Under the pieces are notes generated by a model, which was not told the origin of the DNA, did no database searches, and saw only the letters and a program-made list of their open reading frames with translations. Shown in pieces: positions 1-7,052 of a DNA stretch of 44,243 nucleotides (position 1 is its first letter; each line of letters starts with the position of its first letter). The stretch covers positions 1 through 44,243 of the forward strand of contig JAKATH010000011.1 of NCBI GenBank assembly GCA_021828055.1, in the 5' to 3' direction. A program made the position numbers and the translations under genes. This DNA comes from Actinomycetes bacterium. Its GTDB lineage: Bacteria > Actinomycetota > Acidimicrobiia > Acidimicrobiales > RAAP-2.

Positions 1-495
1 CGAGGTACTCGGCGAAGTCGGAGCAGTCCGAGGGCGCCATCACCTTGGTTCGCGGCCGATCGATGTCGGCGACCTCGATCCGCGGCACGCCGAAGGGGAC
101 TGCCCCCCGATGGGCGCGCCCCTCGTCTCCTTCCGCGCACGACACGGTGACTTCCTCCCCCGGGGGCGCCTCGACGGTCACATCGCCCGTTCCGACGACC
201 GCGGGGATCCCGAGCTCGCGTGCGACGATCGCCGCGTGCCCGGTGCACCCGCCGCGGTTGGTGACGACGGCAGCGGACGTCGTCATGACCGGCTCCCAGC
301 CGGGCGTCGTCGTGTCGGCGACCAGGGTATCGCCCGGCCGGAAGCGCCCCACTCCGTCGACGCGTAGCCGTTCGGCACCAGCACGCCGTGGGCTGCGAGC
401 GAGCGGTACATCCCCCCCGGTGACGCGTTCTTGCCCCCGACGAGGGCCACGTCGCCGGCCCCGATCTCTCCGAAGAATCGCACGTGCTTGGACAT
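1..495 (-). pseudogene. ppsA: Phosphoenolpyruvate synthase remnant, internal deletion and frameshift, runs off left edge
   Basis: PEP synthase makes PEP from pyruvate and ATP. From the ATG at 495 (peptide MSKHVRFFGEIG) the frame reads the usual N-terminus, with GGKNAS and then VPNGYA near residue 45. Around position 365 the similarity jumps to the phosphohistidine swivelling domain (RPGDTLVADTT, then HAAIVARELGIPAVVGTG), which is now in another frame. The whole ATP-grasp region, several hundred residues in the family, is missing. Read straight from the ATG, translation ends at a stop at 283. Near the phosphohistidine the window has GGCTGH where the family usually has GGRTCH, consistent with relaxed constraint. 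The last ~15 codons before the edge do not look like the normal continuation, so a second junction is possible. A collapsed assembly could look the same. Confidence 0.72.
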
Positions 496-692
496 CGACC
501 TTCCCTTCGCCCGGCCCGGCCGGGCGGCCGCCGAGACCGGCCTCCTCGAGCTGGCGTCACGCTCCAACGCCAGCCTCCCGCCGCCCCGCCCGTCCGGTAG
601 GGCCGAAAGTCCGCGCGGCGGGGGCGAGGGGGGCTGTCGCCGTCGTCCTCGGTGGAACATCCACGCCCGGCGGGACCCAGGGCCGGGCACGC

Positions 693-1640
693 TCACCCGG
701 CGGCGAAGAGGTCGCCGAGCCGCTCGACGCGGGCCAGCACCTCTGCGGGCCCGAACCGGAGCGACTGCGGGTCGCCGCCCGCCGCGCAGGCGGCCACCTC
801 CTCCAAGGTGACGGGGGTGGACACCGACGGCCGGGCCAGCGCTCGCAACGAGTACGCCGCCACCGTCGTCTTCGCGGGGACGTTCTGGCTCCAGTCGATG
901 AAGACCTTCCCCGGGCGGAGGTCCTTGCGCATCTTCGCCACGACGAGGTCCCGGTGGTCGCGCTCGGCGGCGTGCGCGATCCCCATCGCCTCCTCGCGCA
1001 CCGACTCCGGGGTACGAGGAGGCTCGAGCGCCACGTAGAGCTGGAGGCCCTTCTTCCCGCTGGTCTTCGGGCGGACGGTCGAGAGTCCCCTCTCGGCGAG
1101 GACGTCCACCAGGACCTCGGCGACGGCGCAGCACTCGACGATCGTCGCCGGCGGGCCCGGGTCGAGGTCGAAGACCATCCGGTCGAACCGCCAGTGCCCG
1201 CCGGGTGGCCGGTTCCGCCAGAGGGGCACGTGCAGCTCCAGCACGGCCAGGTTGGCGGCCCAGACGAGCGAGGGCAGGTCGGCGATCGCCGGCGCGTGGG
1301 TCGCCGGCGCGTGGATCGCCGGCGCGTGGATCGCCGGCGCGTGGATCGCCGGCGCGTCCGTGCGGCTCGAGCGCGGGACGTCGATGGCCCGGAGCCACTC
1401 CGGAGCGCCGCGCGGAAGACGCTTCTCGAAGAAGCACCCCCCGTCCACCCCGTCGGGGCAGCGCACGAAGGTGACCGGACGGCCGGCCAGGTGCGGCAGG
1501 AGCACCGGCGCGATCCGCACGTAGTAGTCGACGACGTCGGCCTTCGTGAAGCCGGCCTCCGGGAAGAGCACCTTGCCGAGATTGGTGAGCACGAGGTGGC
1601 GCCCCTCCACCTCGGTCTCCGTCCTGGTCTCGGGACCCAC
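693..1640 (-). CDS. ligD: LigD-type DNA polymerase/primase domain protein (NHEJ)
   Basis: A 315-residue protein matching the polymerase module of bacterial LigD, an archaeo-eukaryotic primase fold that fills gaps and adds ribonucleotides during non-homologous end joining. Seen in the sequence: TNLGKVLFPEAGFTK near the N-terminus, the metal-binding FDLDPG in the middle, RPKTSGKKGLQLYV, and VFIDWSQN carrying a further acidic residue. Catalytic motifs look intact. It starts at a GTG 13 bp after the stop of the phosphoesterase/ligase gene, so the two are probably co-transcribed. Modules fused in mycobacterial LigD are therefore separate here. Oddity: a five-fold HAPAI-like pentapeptide repeat sits just before DLPSLVWAANLA, where the family has a single non-repeated stretch. 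It adds about 20 residues without breaking the frame. Confidence 0.88.
   Translation of the reverse strand: MGPETRTETEVEGRHLVLTNLGKVLFPEAGFTKADVVDYYVRIAPVLLPHLAGRPVTFVRCPDGVDGGCFFEKRLPRGAPEWLRAIDVPRSSRTDAPAIHAPAIHAPAIHAPATHAPAIADLPSLVWAANLAVLELHVPLWRNRPPGGHWRFDRMVFDLDPGPPATIVECCAVAEVLVDVLAERGLSTVRPKTSGKKGLQLYVALEPPRTPESVREEAMGIAHAAERDHRDLVVAKMRKDLRPGKVFIDWSQNVPAKTTVAAYSLRALARPSVSTPVTLEEVAACAAGGDPQSLRFGPAEVLARVERLGDLFAAG
1285..1359. repeat. 15-bp tandem repeat x5 inside the LigD polymerase gene
   Basis: Five head-to-tail copies of a 15-bp unit (atcgccggcgcgtgg on the plus strand), differing at only a few bases. On the minus strand each encodes HAPAI or a close variant. The unit is a multiple of three, so the frame is kept. 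Confidence 0.95.
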
Positions 1641-1652
1641 GGGCCGTCTCGG

Positions 1653-2903
1653 TCAGGCTTCGCGGACCACGTCGGCGGGACGCATGTCGCGCAGCCCCAG
1701 CCATGAAGGCTGCCGCAGCCGGCCCGCGCGCGTCCACTCGCTGAAGCGCACCTCCCCCAGGGGCTCCGGCTCCACCCACGTCGCGCCCGCGGCGTTGGCG
1801 GCCGGCACGGACGTCGAGAACGGCGGGCGGCTGCGACGCAGGGATCTCAGCCGGGCGAGGATCCCGGCGACGGCCAGCTCGCTCGACCCGGTCCCCACCT
1901 TTCCCGAGTACACGAGCCCCTCGGGTCCGGGGATCCCGACCATCAACGCGCCGAAACCCGCCCGCGAGCCCTTCGGCTCCGTGAAGCCGCCGATCACGAC
2001 GCTCCGGGTCCGCGCCAGCTTCACCTTGACCCAGTCGGCGCTGCGCCGCCCGGGCTGGTAAGGGCTCTCGGCGCGCTTGGCGACGACGCCCTCGAGGCCG
2101 CCAGCCTCGGCGACGGCGAGGAGGTCGGAGATCATGTAGGTGCCCGGCGTCGTCGCAGTGAGGCGGCGAGCGCGCGGGGCGCCGTCCACCAGCATGCGCG
2201 GCTGGAGCGCCTCGAAGCTCGGCCGTCGGTCTGCGCCGAGCGCGATGATCTCGCCGTCGAGCACCGCCTGACGCGAGCCGAGCGCGTCGCCGAGCTTGCC
2301 GATCTCGGGATAGGCGGCGGCCCGCTCGCGCTCGGCCCGTGAGACGAGGCGGACGCGTCCGCCTTCGACGTACGCGATCGTGCGGACCCCGTCCCACTTG
2401 AACTCGTAGCGCCAGTCGACGCCGCGCTCCTCGGGCAGGGCGCCCGCCACCGCGAGCATCGGCCTGACGAGCTCGGGGATCGGCTCCCAGCCGTCGGGCG
2501 CCGGGTCCTCGCGGTGGATCATCCAGTCGTCGCCGCAGGTCTTGATGAGGACGAAGCGTGCGTCGACCCGCGTCCCGCCGAGGTGGAACTTCACCTCCCG
2601 GCCGGTCCACTTCGTCCCTTCGTACGTGCCCTCGTCCCAGATCGTGACCTCGCCCGCGCCGTACTGGCCTGCCGGGATGGAGCCCTCGCACGAGCCGTAC
2701 TCGAGCGGGTGGTCCTCGACGTGCACCGCGAGGTGGTTCGTGGACCGGCCTGCGGGGAGGCCCTTGGGCACCGCCCACGACACGTAGACGCCGTCACGCT
2801 CCAGCCTCAGGTCCCAGTGGAGGCGGCGGGCGCGGTGCTCTTGGATCACGAAGGTCGGCGCCCCGCTCACGCGCCCACTGACCGCGGCACCGGCGGGCGC
2901 CAC
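1653..2903 (-). CDS. ligD: LigD-type 3'-phosphoesterase and ATP-dependent DNA ligase, with internal deletion
   Basis: This encodes the end-cleaning and sealing modules of NHEJ LigD. Residues ~16-130 are the phosphoesterase domain (RRLHWDLRLE, HVEDHPLEYG, IPAGQYGAG). The ligase nucleotidyltransferase domain follows with EFKWDGVR, whose lysine (~169) should be the adenylated residue, then LDGEII, EGVVAKR and WVKVK. The C-terminal OB fold runs to the end. Two oddities are visible. At ~residue 262 the text passes directly from TYMISDLLA to VAEAGGLEGVV, whereas the family has about 45-50 residues in between, so part of the core appears deleted in frame. Also, family-like N-terminal sequence (LDSYRSKRHPGRTPEP) lies upstream of the GTG at 2903 with no start codon between it and an in-frame TAG at 2967-2969. 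The true start is therefore unclear, and the ligase is probably impaired. Confidence 0.85.
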   Translation of the reverse strand: MAPAGAAVSGRVSGAPTFVIQEHRARRLHWDLRLERDGVYVSWAVPKGLPAGRSTNHLAVHVEDHPLEYGSCEGSIPAGQYGAGEVTIWDEGTYEGTKWTGREVKFHLGGTRVDARFVLIKTCGDDWMIHREDPAPDGWEPIPELVRPMLAVAGALPEERGVDWRYEFKWDGVRTIAYVEGGRVRLVSRAERERAAAYPEIGKLGDALGSRQAVLDGEIIALGADRRPSFEALQPRMLVDGAPRARRLTATTPGTYMISDLLAVAEAGGLEGVVAKRAESPYQPGRRSADWVKVKLARTRSVVIGGFTEPKGSRAGFGALMVGIPGPEGLVYSGKVGTGSSELAVAGILARLRSLRRSRPPFSTSVPAANAAGATWVEPEPLGEVRFSEWTRAGRLRQPSWLGLRDMRPADVVREA

Positions 2904-2966
2904 CGGCTCGGGGGTGCGACCCGGATGACGCTTGGAGCGGTACGAATCGAGCGGCGTCCGCCCAGG

Positions 2967-3439
2967 CTAGGCGAGCCGCGAGGCCGCGGCCTCCGCGACG
3001 TCGTCGGGCGCGGCGGCACACGCGCGCGCCGCCCTGAAGAGGAGGCCCCGCAGGTGCTCGGCGAGCCCGAGCGCGGCCGTCCGGGGATCGCCGGCCTCCA
3101 GCGGGACCGGCTCGCTGCGCGGGTCGAGGCCGGACACCGCGAGGACCGCGCGGCGGAGCGACTGCATGGCCGCGATCAGCCCGTCGGTCCCTGCCTCGTG
3201 GCGCACCATGCAGACCGAGAGCGCCATCGGCACCGTGAGGGGCGCCGCGGCGAGCACCCCGTCGGTCGCCCCTGCCAACGCCGCGGCGACCTCCGCGGCG
3301 ACCAGCCCTTCGGAGACCCCATCCTCCTCGGCCTCCGCAGTGGCGTCCGCGAGCCCGTCGACCCGCTCGGGGGGCAGCACGTCTCGCCGACGCGCGCGCC
3401 CACGACGAGGGTCAGGTGGCGTACCTCGGTCCGTCCCAC
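2967..3439 (-). pseudogene. Unknown protein gene with a one-base frameshift
   Basis: I do not recognise the family. From a GTG at 3439 a high-GC3 frame reads GRTEVRHLTLVVGARVGE. Near 3378-3382 coding character moves to the next frame (LPPERVDGLADATAEAEEDG) and continues to a TAG at 2967. The length fits one missing base in a gene of about 157 codons. Codon usage is strongly GC3 in both segments, which supports one real, broken gene over two chance frames. It is alanine- and leucine-rich and probably helical. It lies between ku (divergent) and ligD (same strand). Its stop is directly in frame with the LigD phosphoesterase reading frame. Confidence 0.45.
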
Positions 3440-4009
3440 GCCCCAAGCATCGCAAGCGGATGTGACGTGGTGGTGGATGGGGGCCGCCGGCGGGTCACGG
3501 GCGGCGCCGTCGCGGCCACCCGCCCATGCGGGCGTGACGCCGCCACGGGCCTCGGGTGTCGGGTGTCGGTTCACTGCTTCCATTGGCCCGGTCGGACGAG
3601 GTGAGAGGAAAGGGGCGGCAGTGGCCAGAGCCGTCTGGACCGGGTCGCTCGGCTTCGGCCTGGTGAACGTGCCAGTGGCGCTCTCTACCGCCATGGAGGA
3701 GAGGTCGATCCGCTTCAACCAGTTCCGACGGGCACCTCCGACAGGGTCCGCAGCAGGCGCGTCAACGAGCGGACCGGCGATGAGGTGCCCTACCAGGACA
3801 TCGCCAAGGGCTACGACCTGGGCGGAGGCGAGGAGGTGCTCCTCAGCCAGGACGAGGTCACCTCGGTCGCGCCGGGGCGCTCGAAGACCGTCGACGTCTC
3901 CGCCGTCGTGGACCTCGCCGAGATCGACCCGGTCTACTTCGACCGGACCTACTGCCTGGCCCCTCTCGCCAAGGGCGCCGGCTCCGGCGCCGAGCGTGCC
4001 TACGGGCTG

Positions 4010-4054
4010 CTGCGGGAGGCGATGCTGCGGGAGGCGATGCTGCGGGAGGCGATG
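4010..4054. repeat. 15-bp tandem repeat x3 in ku
   Basis: Three perfect copies of ctgcgggaggcgatg, each coding LREAM in the local Ku frame. A single LREAM followed by RTNKVAI is what the family shows, so two copies are extra but in frame. Confidence 0.95.
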
Positions 4055-4089
4055 CTGCGCACCAACAAGGTGGCGATCACCACCTTCTT

Positions 4090-4146
4090 CCTTCGCGAGA
4101 AGCAGCACCCTTCGCGAGAAGCAGCAACCTTCGCGAGAAGCAGCAC
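4090..4146. repeat. 19-bp tandem repeat x3 in ku, frame-breaking
   Basis: Three near-identical copies of ccttcgcgagaagcagcac. The two extra copies add 38 bp and shift the frame. Deleting exactly two copies gives FLREKQHLAAVRPRGD, the expected Ku continuation. Confidence 0.95.
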
Positions 4147-4292
4147 CTCGCCGCCGTCCGGCCGCGTGGGGACGTCCTCGTCGTCGAGACCCTGTTCTAC
4201 GCCGACGAGGTCCGCAACCGTTGGTCTCGTGGCGCGTCGTCGGCGTTGGTCTCGTGGCCGGGATCCGAGGGTGGCTCTCCAGTCCGTCCCGC

Positions 4293-5279
4293 TCAGGCGT
4301 CCAGGTGGAGCGGAAGGCCGAACGCCGGGAACAGCCGCTCGGGATCCAAGAAGGAGAGGAAGATCGCCATCTCCACGATCTTCCCGCCCGAGATCTCGAG
4401 CACCTGCAGAGCCCACGGCGCGTAACCGCCGCCGGGGTCGACGCGGTACTGGCCGAAGGCCGGGCACCCGTTGGCCGAGGTGGCGACGAGCCGCGATCCT
4501 CGGCAGTGGCTCGGCTCGGGCTGCATCATCCATGCGCCGATCTGCTCCGCGCCCTGGAGCCACAGCGCGAAGGGGGGCATCGACTGGACGGCGTCTTCGT
4601 GCAGCAACGCGACGAGCGCGTCGACGTCGTAGCGCTCGAAGGCGCCGACGTAGCGCGAGAGGAGCTCAGGATCCACCTCGTCGAGCGGCCCCGACGGGGA
4701 AGGCCCCGGTGCCGCGGCCAGCGTCGCGCGTGCGCGCTGGAGCGCGCTGTTGACCGCTGCGACCGTCGTGGCGAGCAGCTCGGCCGCCTCGGCCGCGGAC
4801 CACCGGAGCACCTCGCAGAGGATGAGCGCCGCGCGCTGACGCGGCGGAAGGTGCTGGAGGGCGGTGATGAACGCCAGGCGGATCGACTCGCGGTACTCGA
4901 CGAGCTCCGCGGGGTCGCCGTACGCGCGGCCGGCGCGGTCGTCGGCGATCGGCGTGACCCAAGCGGCTTCCGGCAGCGGCGGCCCCAGCATCGTCTCGTC
5001 GGGCGGCGAGGACGGTCCCATCTCCATCGGCCGGGCGCGCCGCTGGACCTGGCGGCTCATGTCGATGCAGACGTTGGTCGCGATCTTGTACAGCCACGAC
5101 CGCACGCTCGAACGGCCTTCGAAGTCGCCGACGTGCCGCCACGCGCGCACCAGAGTCTCTTGGACTGCGTCCTCTGCCTCGAAACCGGACCCGAGCATCC
5201 GGTAGCAGTAGCCGGTGAGCTCCCGCCGGTACGGCTCGAGATCCGCTGCCAGCGCGGCTGAGGTGACCGCCACGGCCAC
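4293..5279 (-). CDS. ECF RNA polymerase sigma factor with SnoaL-like C-terminal domain
   Basis: A 328-residue extracytoplasmic-function sigma factor directing RNA polymerase to a special promoter set. Region 2 is near the N-terminus (ELTGYCYRMLGSGFEAED, then SWLYKIATNVCIDMSR). Region 4 follows (HLPPRQRAALILCEVL, then SAAEAAELLATT, a helix-turn-helix). After ~residue 200 comes a SnoaL/NTF2-like domain (LLSRYVGAFERYDVDALV), which in related ECF groups modulates activity in place of a separate anti-sigma factor. The GTG at 5279 keeps the gene clear of the SRPBCC stop at 5315; the open frame extends further upstream but would overlap that gene. The SRPBCC gene lies 35 bp upstream on the same strand and is probably co-transcribed. 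The regulon cannot be told from the sequence. Confidence 0.88.
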   Translation of the reverse strand: MAVAVTSAALAADLEPYRRELTGYCYRMLGSGFEAEDAVQETLVRAWRHVGDFEGRSSVRSWLYKIATNVCIDMSRQVQRRARPMEMGPSSPPDETMLGPPLPEAAWVTPIADDRAGRAYGDPAELVEYRESIRLAFITALQHLPPRQRAALILCEVLRWSAAEAAELLATTVAAVNSALQRARATLAAAPGPSPSGPLDEVDPELLSRYVGAFERYDVDALVALLHEDAVQSMPPFALWLQGAEQIGAWMMQPEPSHCRGSRLVATSANGCPAFGQYRVDPGGGYAPWALQVLEISGGKIVEMAIFLSFLDPERLFPAFGLPLHLDA

Positions 5280-5314
5280 GAATGGTACCGAGCGGCGCAG
5301 CGGGGCGACGGACG

Positions 5315-5818
5315 TCAGGGCTCGCTGGCGGGAGCGGCGACCGTCGCGAGCTTCTCGAGCGTGGCCGCCATCGCGTCGACCCACCGCTGGCCGCCGCGGA
5401 CTGCCTGCTGGAGCCACTCGGGAGACTCGGTGCAGTCGAAGGTCTCGGTGACGACCGTGAGATCCGCGCCCACCGAGACGAGCGTGTAGCCCCAGCGGTG
5501 ACGAGCGGGACTGCCCACATCGGCGGCGTCCTCTTCCCGTGACGCGGCGGACATGACCGGCTCCCACGCGATCACACGGTCCTGCTCGTACGCCACCACG
5601 TGGTTCGTCATCTCGTAGTCGCCCATCTCGTCGTTGTGCATCGCCATCACGAAGGAGCCGCCGACCTCACGCACTGGTCCCGCAGAGAGAGCGGCGCGCA
5701 CCATCCCCGACCCGTCGATCTCCGGGTGGCGGGCCGGGTCGGCGAGCACGGCGAAGATCCGCGACGCTGCCGCCGGGATCCTTCGGGTCACGGAGACGAC
5801 GTTCGTGGTCTCGGTCAT
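5315..5818 (-). CDS. SRPBCC (START/Bet v1-like) family protein
   Basis: A 167-residue protein of the SRPBCC fold, a hydrophobic-pocket domain found in polyketide cyclases and lipid-binding proteins. The N-terminal strand-helix pattern (VVSVTRRIPAAASRIFAVL, ADPARHPEIDGSG) is typical, as is the C-terminal helix (WVDAMAATLEKLATV). The ATG at 5818 has a GGGGGA ribosome site about 6 bp upstream. It precedes the sigma-factor gene on the same strand, and such pairs are common in actinobacteria. The ligand is unknown. A tandem 19-bp repeat lies just upstream. Confidence 0.8.
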   Translation of the reverse strand: MTETTNVVSVTRRIPAAASRIFAVLADPARHPEIDGSGMVRAALSAGPVREVGGSFVMAMHNDEMGDYEMTNHVVAYEQDRVIAWEPVMSAASREEDAADVGSPARHRWGYTLVSVGADLTVVTETFDCTESPEWLQQAVRGGQRWVDAMAATLEKLATVAAPASEP

Positions 5819-5867
5819 GGCGACTCCCCCTTCGTGCTCGGATCGGACACCTCTCCGACGGACCGCG

Positions 5868-5937
5868 GCCGGCGGGATCATCTGCGCCGGCGGGGATCAT
5901 CTGCGCCGGCGGGGATCATCTGCGCCGGCGGGGATCA
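5868..5937. repeat. 19-bp tandem repeat, three full copies plus partial
   Basis: Copies of tctgcgccggcggggatca start at 5881, 5900 and 5919, preceded by a partial copy. The array fills most of the gap between the SRPBCC gene start (5818) and the HAD gene stop (5952). Confidence 0.95.
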
Positions 5938-5951
5938 GCCGCCGGCCAGGA

Positions 5952-6671
5952 TCAGCCGTTGCCGGGCCCCGAGCCGCCGGCCAGGATCTCGAGGACGAGG
6001 CCCGTGTCCGAGAGGCTCTCCACGACCGCGTCGGCCTCGAGTGTGCGGACCGTGTCGAAGCCGTCGTGGCCCGTGCCGACGAGCAGGCAGCGCACCCCGC
6101 CTGCTCTCGCACAGCTCAAGTCTCGCACCGTGTCCCCGACCACCCACACCTCGTCGGGCTGGTAGGTCTCCCCCCGACGCTCCTTCGCCCGCTCCAGCGC
6201 GATGGGCACGAGGCTGTCGCGCTCGGGGTGGTCTGTCCCGTAGGCGCCGACCTCGGGGTCGAGATGGCGCTGGAGCCCGAACACGCCCACTTTCAGCAGG
6301 GCATTCGCCGCGATGTTGCCGGTGAGAAGGCTCTGGCGGACCCCGCCCACGCCAGACAGCGCCTGGAGCAGCTCACGCACGCCGGGGTTGACTGCGCCTT
6401 CGTCACGGATCCTGGCGGACTCCGCGGCGAGGTAGCGCTCGGCCTCACAGAGCGCGAGGGGCAGCACGCGGTCGACCTCTCGGGACGAGAGACCCGCTTC
6501 GCTGAGGAGCTCCCGGACGATCTGAGGGTCGGTCTTGCCGCTCATCTCGACCTGCGGAACGTGCTCGAGCCCGGCGGCCCGGCACGCGCCGAGCTCGAGC
6601 GCGAGGCGTCCTACCGGTCCGGTCCTGAGAAGGGTGCCGTCGATGTCCCACAGGACGAGGCGCCGCGGCAT
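5952..6671 (-). CDS. HAD-superfamily hydrolase (phosphoglycolate phosphatase-like)
   Basis: A 239-residue haloacid-dehalogenase-type phosphatase. Motif I is at the N-terminus (LVLWDIDGTLL, with the nucleophile and acid/base aspartates). Motif II is LLTGN in the middle. Motif IV is VVGDTVRDLSCARAGG near residue 180, with the magnesium-binding aspartate. A helical cap lies between motifs I and II, as in the phosphoglycolate phosphatase/beta-phosphoglucomutase subgroup. The ATG at 6671 puts motif I at the expected place; the frame stays open upstream, but that part is repeat-derived sequence. The physiological substrate cannot be predicted. Confidence 0.85.
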   Translation of the reverse strand: MPRRLVLWDIDGTLLRTGPVGRLALELGACRAAGLEHVPQVEMSGKTDPQIVRELLSEAGLSSREVDRVLPLALCEAERYLAAESARIRDEGAVNPGVRELLQALSGVGGVRQSLLTGNIAANALLKVGVFGLQRHLDPEVGAYGTDHPERDSLVPIALERAKERRGETYQPDEVWVVGDTVRDLSCARAGGVRCLLVGTGHDGFDTVRTLEADAVVESLSDTGLVLEILAGGSGPGNG

Positions 6672-6810
6672 CGCCACAGCCTCGCCGACGCGGTCGCGAG
6701 CCGCAACGCGGTCCGGGACCGAGGTCGTGCCGCTTCGGCCCAGCCCCGCACCTTCGGCACCCAGTCGAGATCGAAGCCGGACGGCTCGGGCCGCGGGCCG
6801 CTGCGACCCG

Positions 6811-6909
6811 CGACACGAGCGGCGTGGCAACCCGAGGCGACCCCGAGGCGACCCCGAGGCGACCCCGACACGAGCGGCGTGGCAACCCGAGGCGACCCCG
6901 AGGCGACCG
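6811..6909. repeat. Nested tandem repeats (11 bp and 55 bp) in a gene-free gap
   Basis: Inside the 6672-7052 gap an 11-bp unit (cgaggcgaccc) occurs three times from 6833 and twice from 6888. A 21-bp block starting at 6811 recurs at 6866, giving a 55-bp higher-order period. Nothing else in 6672-7052 is convincing as a gene. A short minus-strand stretch around 6680-6800 (FDLDWVPKVRGWAE) has coding-like composition, but I cannot assign it. Confidence 0.9.
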
Positions 6910-7052
6910 CCGGCACATGGGAGACGACCTCGCGCTGGTGCGGGAGGAGCCGGGGGGTCTGGGAGGTCCAGCGGTCCGTTGCGGTCGGTGGCCACCAAGC
7001 CGGGGCTCGGTGCGTGCGTCATCGCATCGACGGCCTCGCCGGTGCGGCGCGT

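Larger units (their letters stand above)
3621..4233 (+). pseudogene. ku: Ku DNA end-binding protein, broken by frameshifts and truncation
   Basis: Ku binds double-strand DNA ends and recruits LigD. A GTG at 3621 behind an AGGAAAGGGG ribosome site starts WTGSLGFGLVNVPVAL, the classic Ku N-terminus. At ~3725-3735 one base appears lost. The next frame carries VNERTGDEVPYQDIAKGYD and LAEIDPVYFDRTYCLAP. A 15-bp triplication then inserts repeated LREAM units, and a 19-bp triplication shifts the frame again. The third frame resumes with LAAVRPRGDVLVVETLFYADEVR, then homology stops at a 25-bp-spaced duplication (4219-4258) just before the sigma-factor gene. The C-terminal part of Ku is absent. No functional Ku can come from this locus as written. 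Confidence 0.85.

Noticed and set aside
45-1706. Long plus-strand open frame of over 550 codons
   Set aside because: It is antisense to ppsA and ligD, arginine/proline-rich, and has no family pattern; a GC-rich shadow.
5868-5937. Terminator hairpin between the SRPBCC and HAD genes
   Set aside because: The GC text is explained by a 19-bp tandem repeat; no stable single hairpin with a loop stands out.
6672-7022. N-terminal extension of the HAD protein through the nested repeats
   Set aside because: HAD motif I belongs within the first ~10 residues, as it is from the ATG at 6671; the extension is repeat-coded low complexity.
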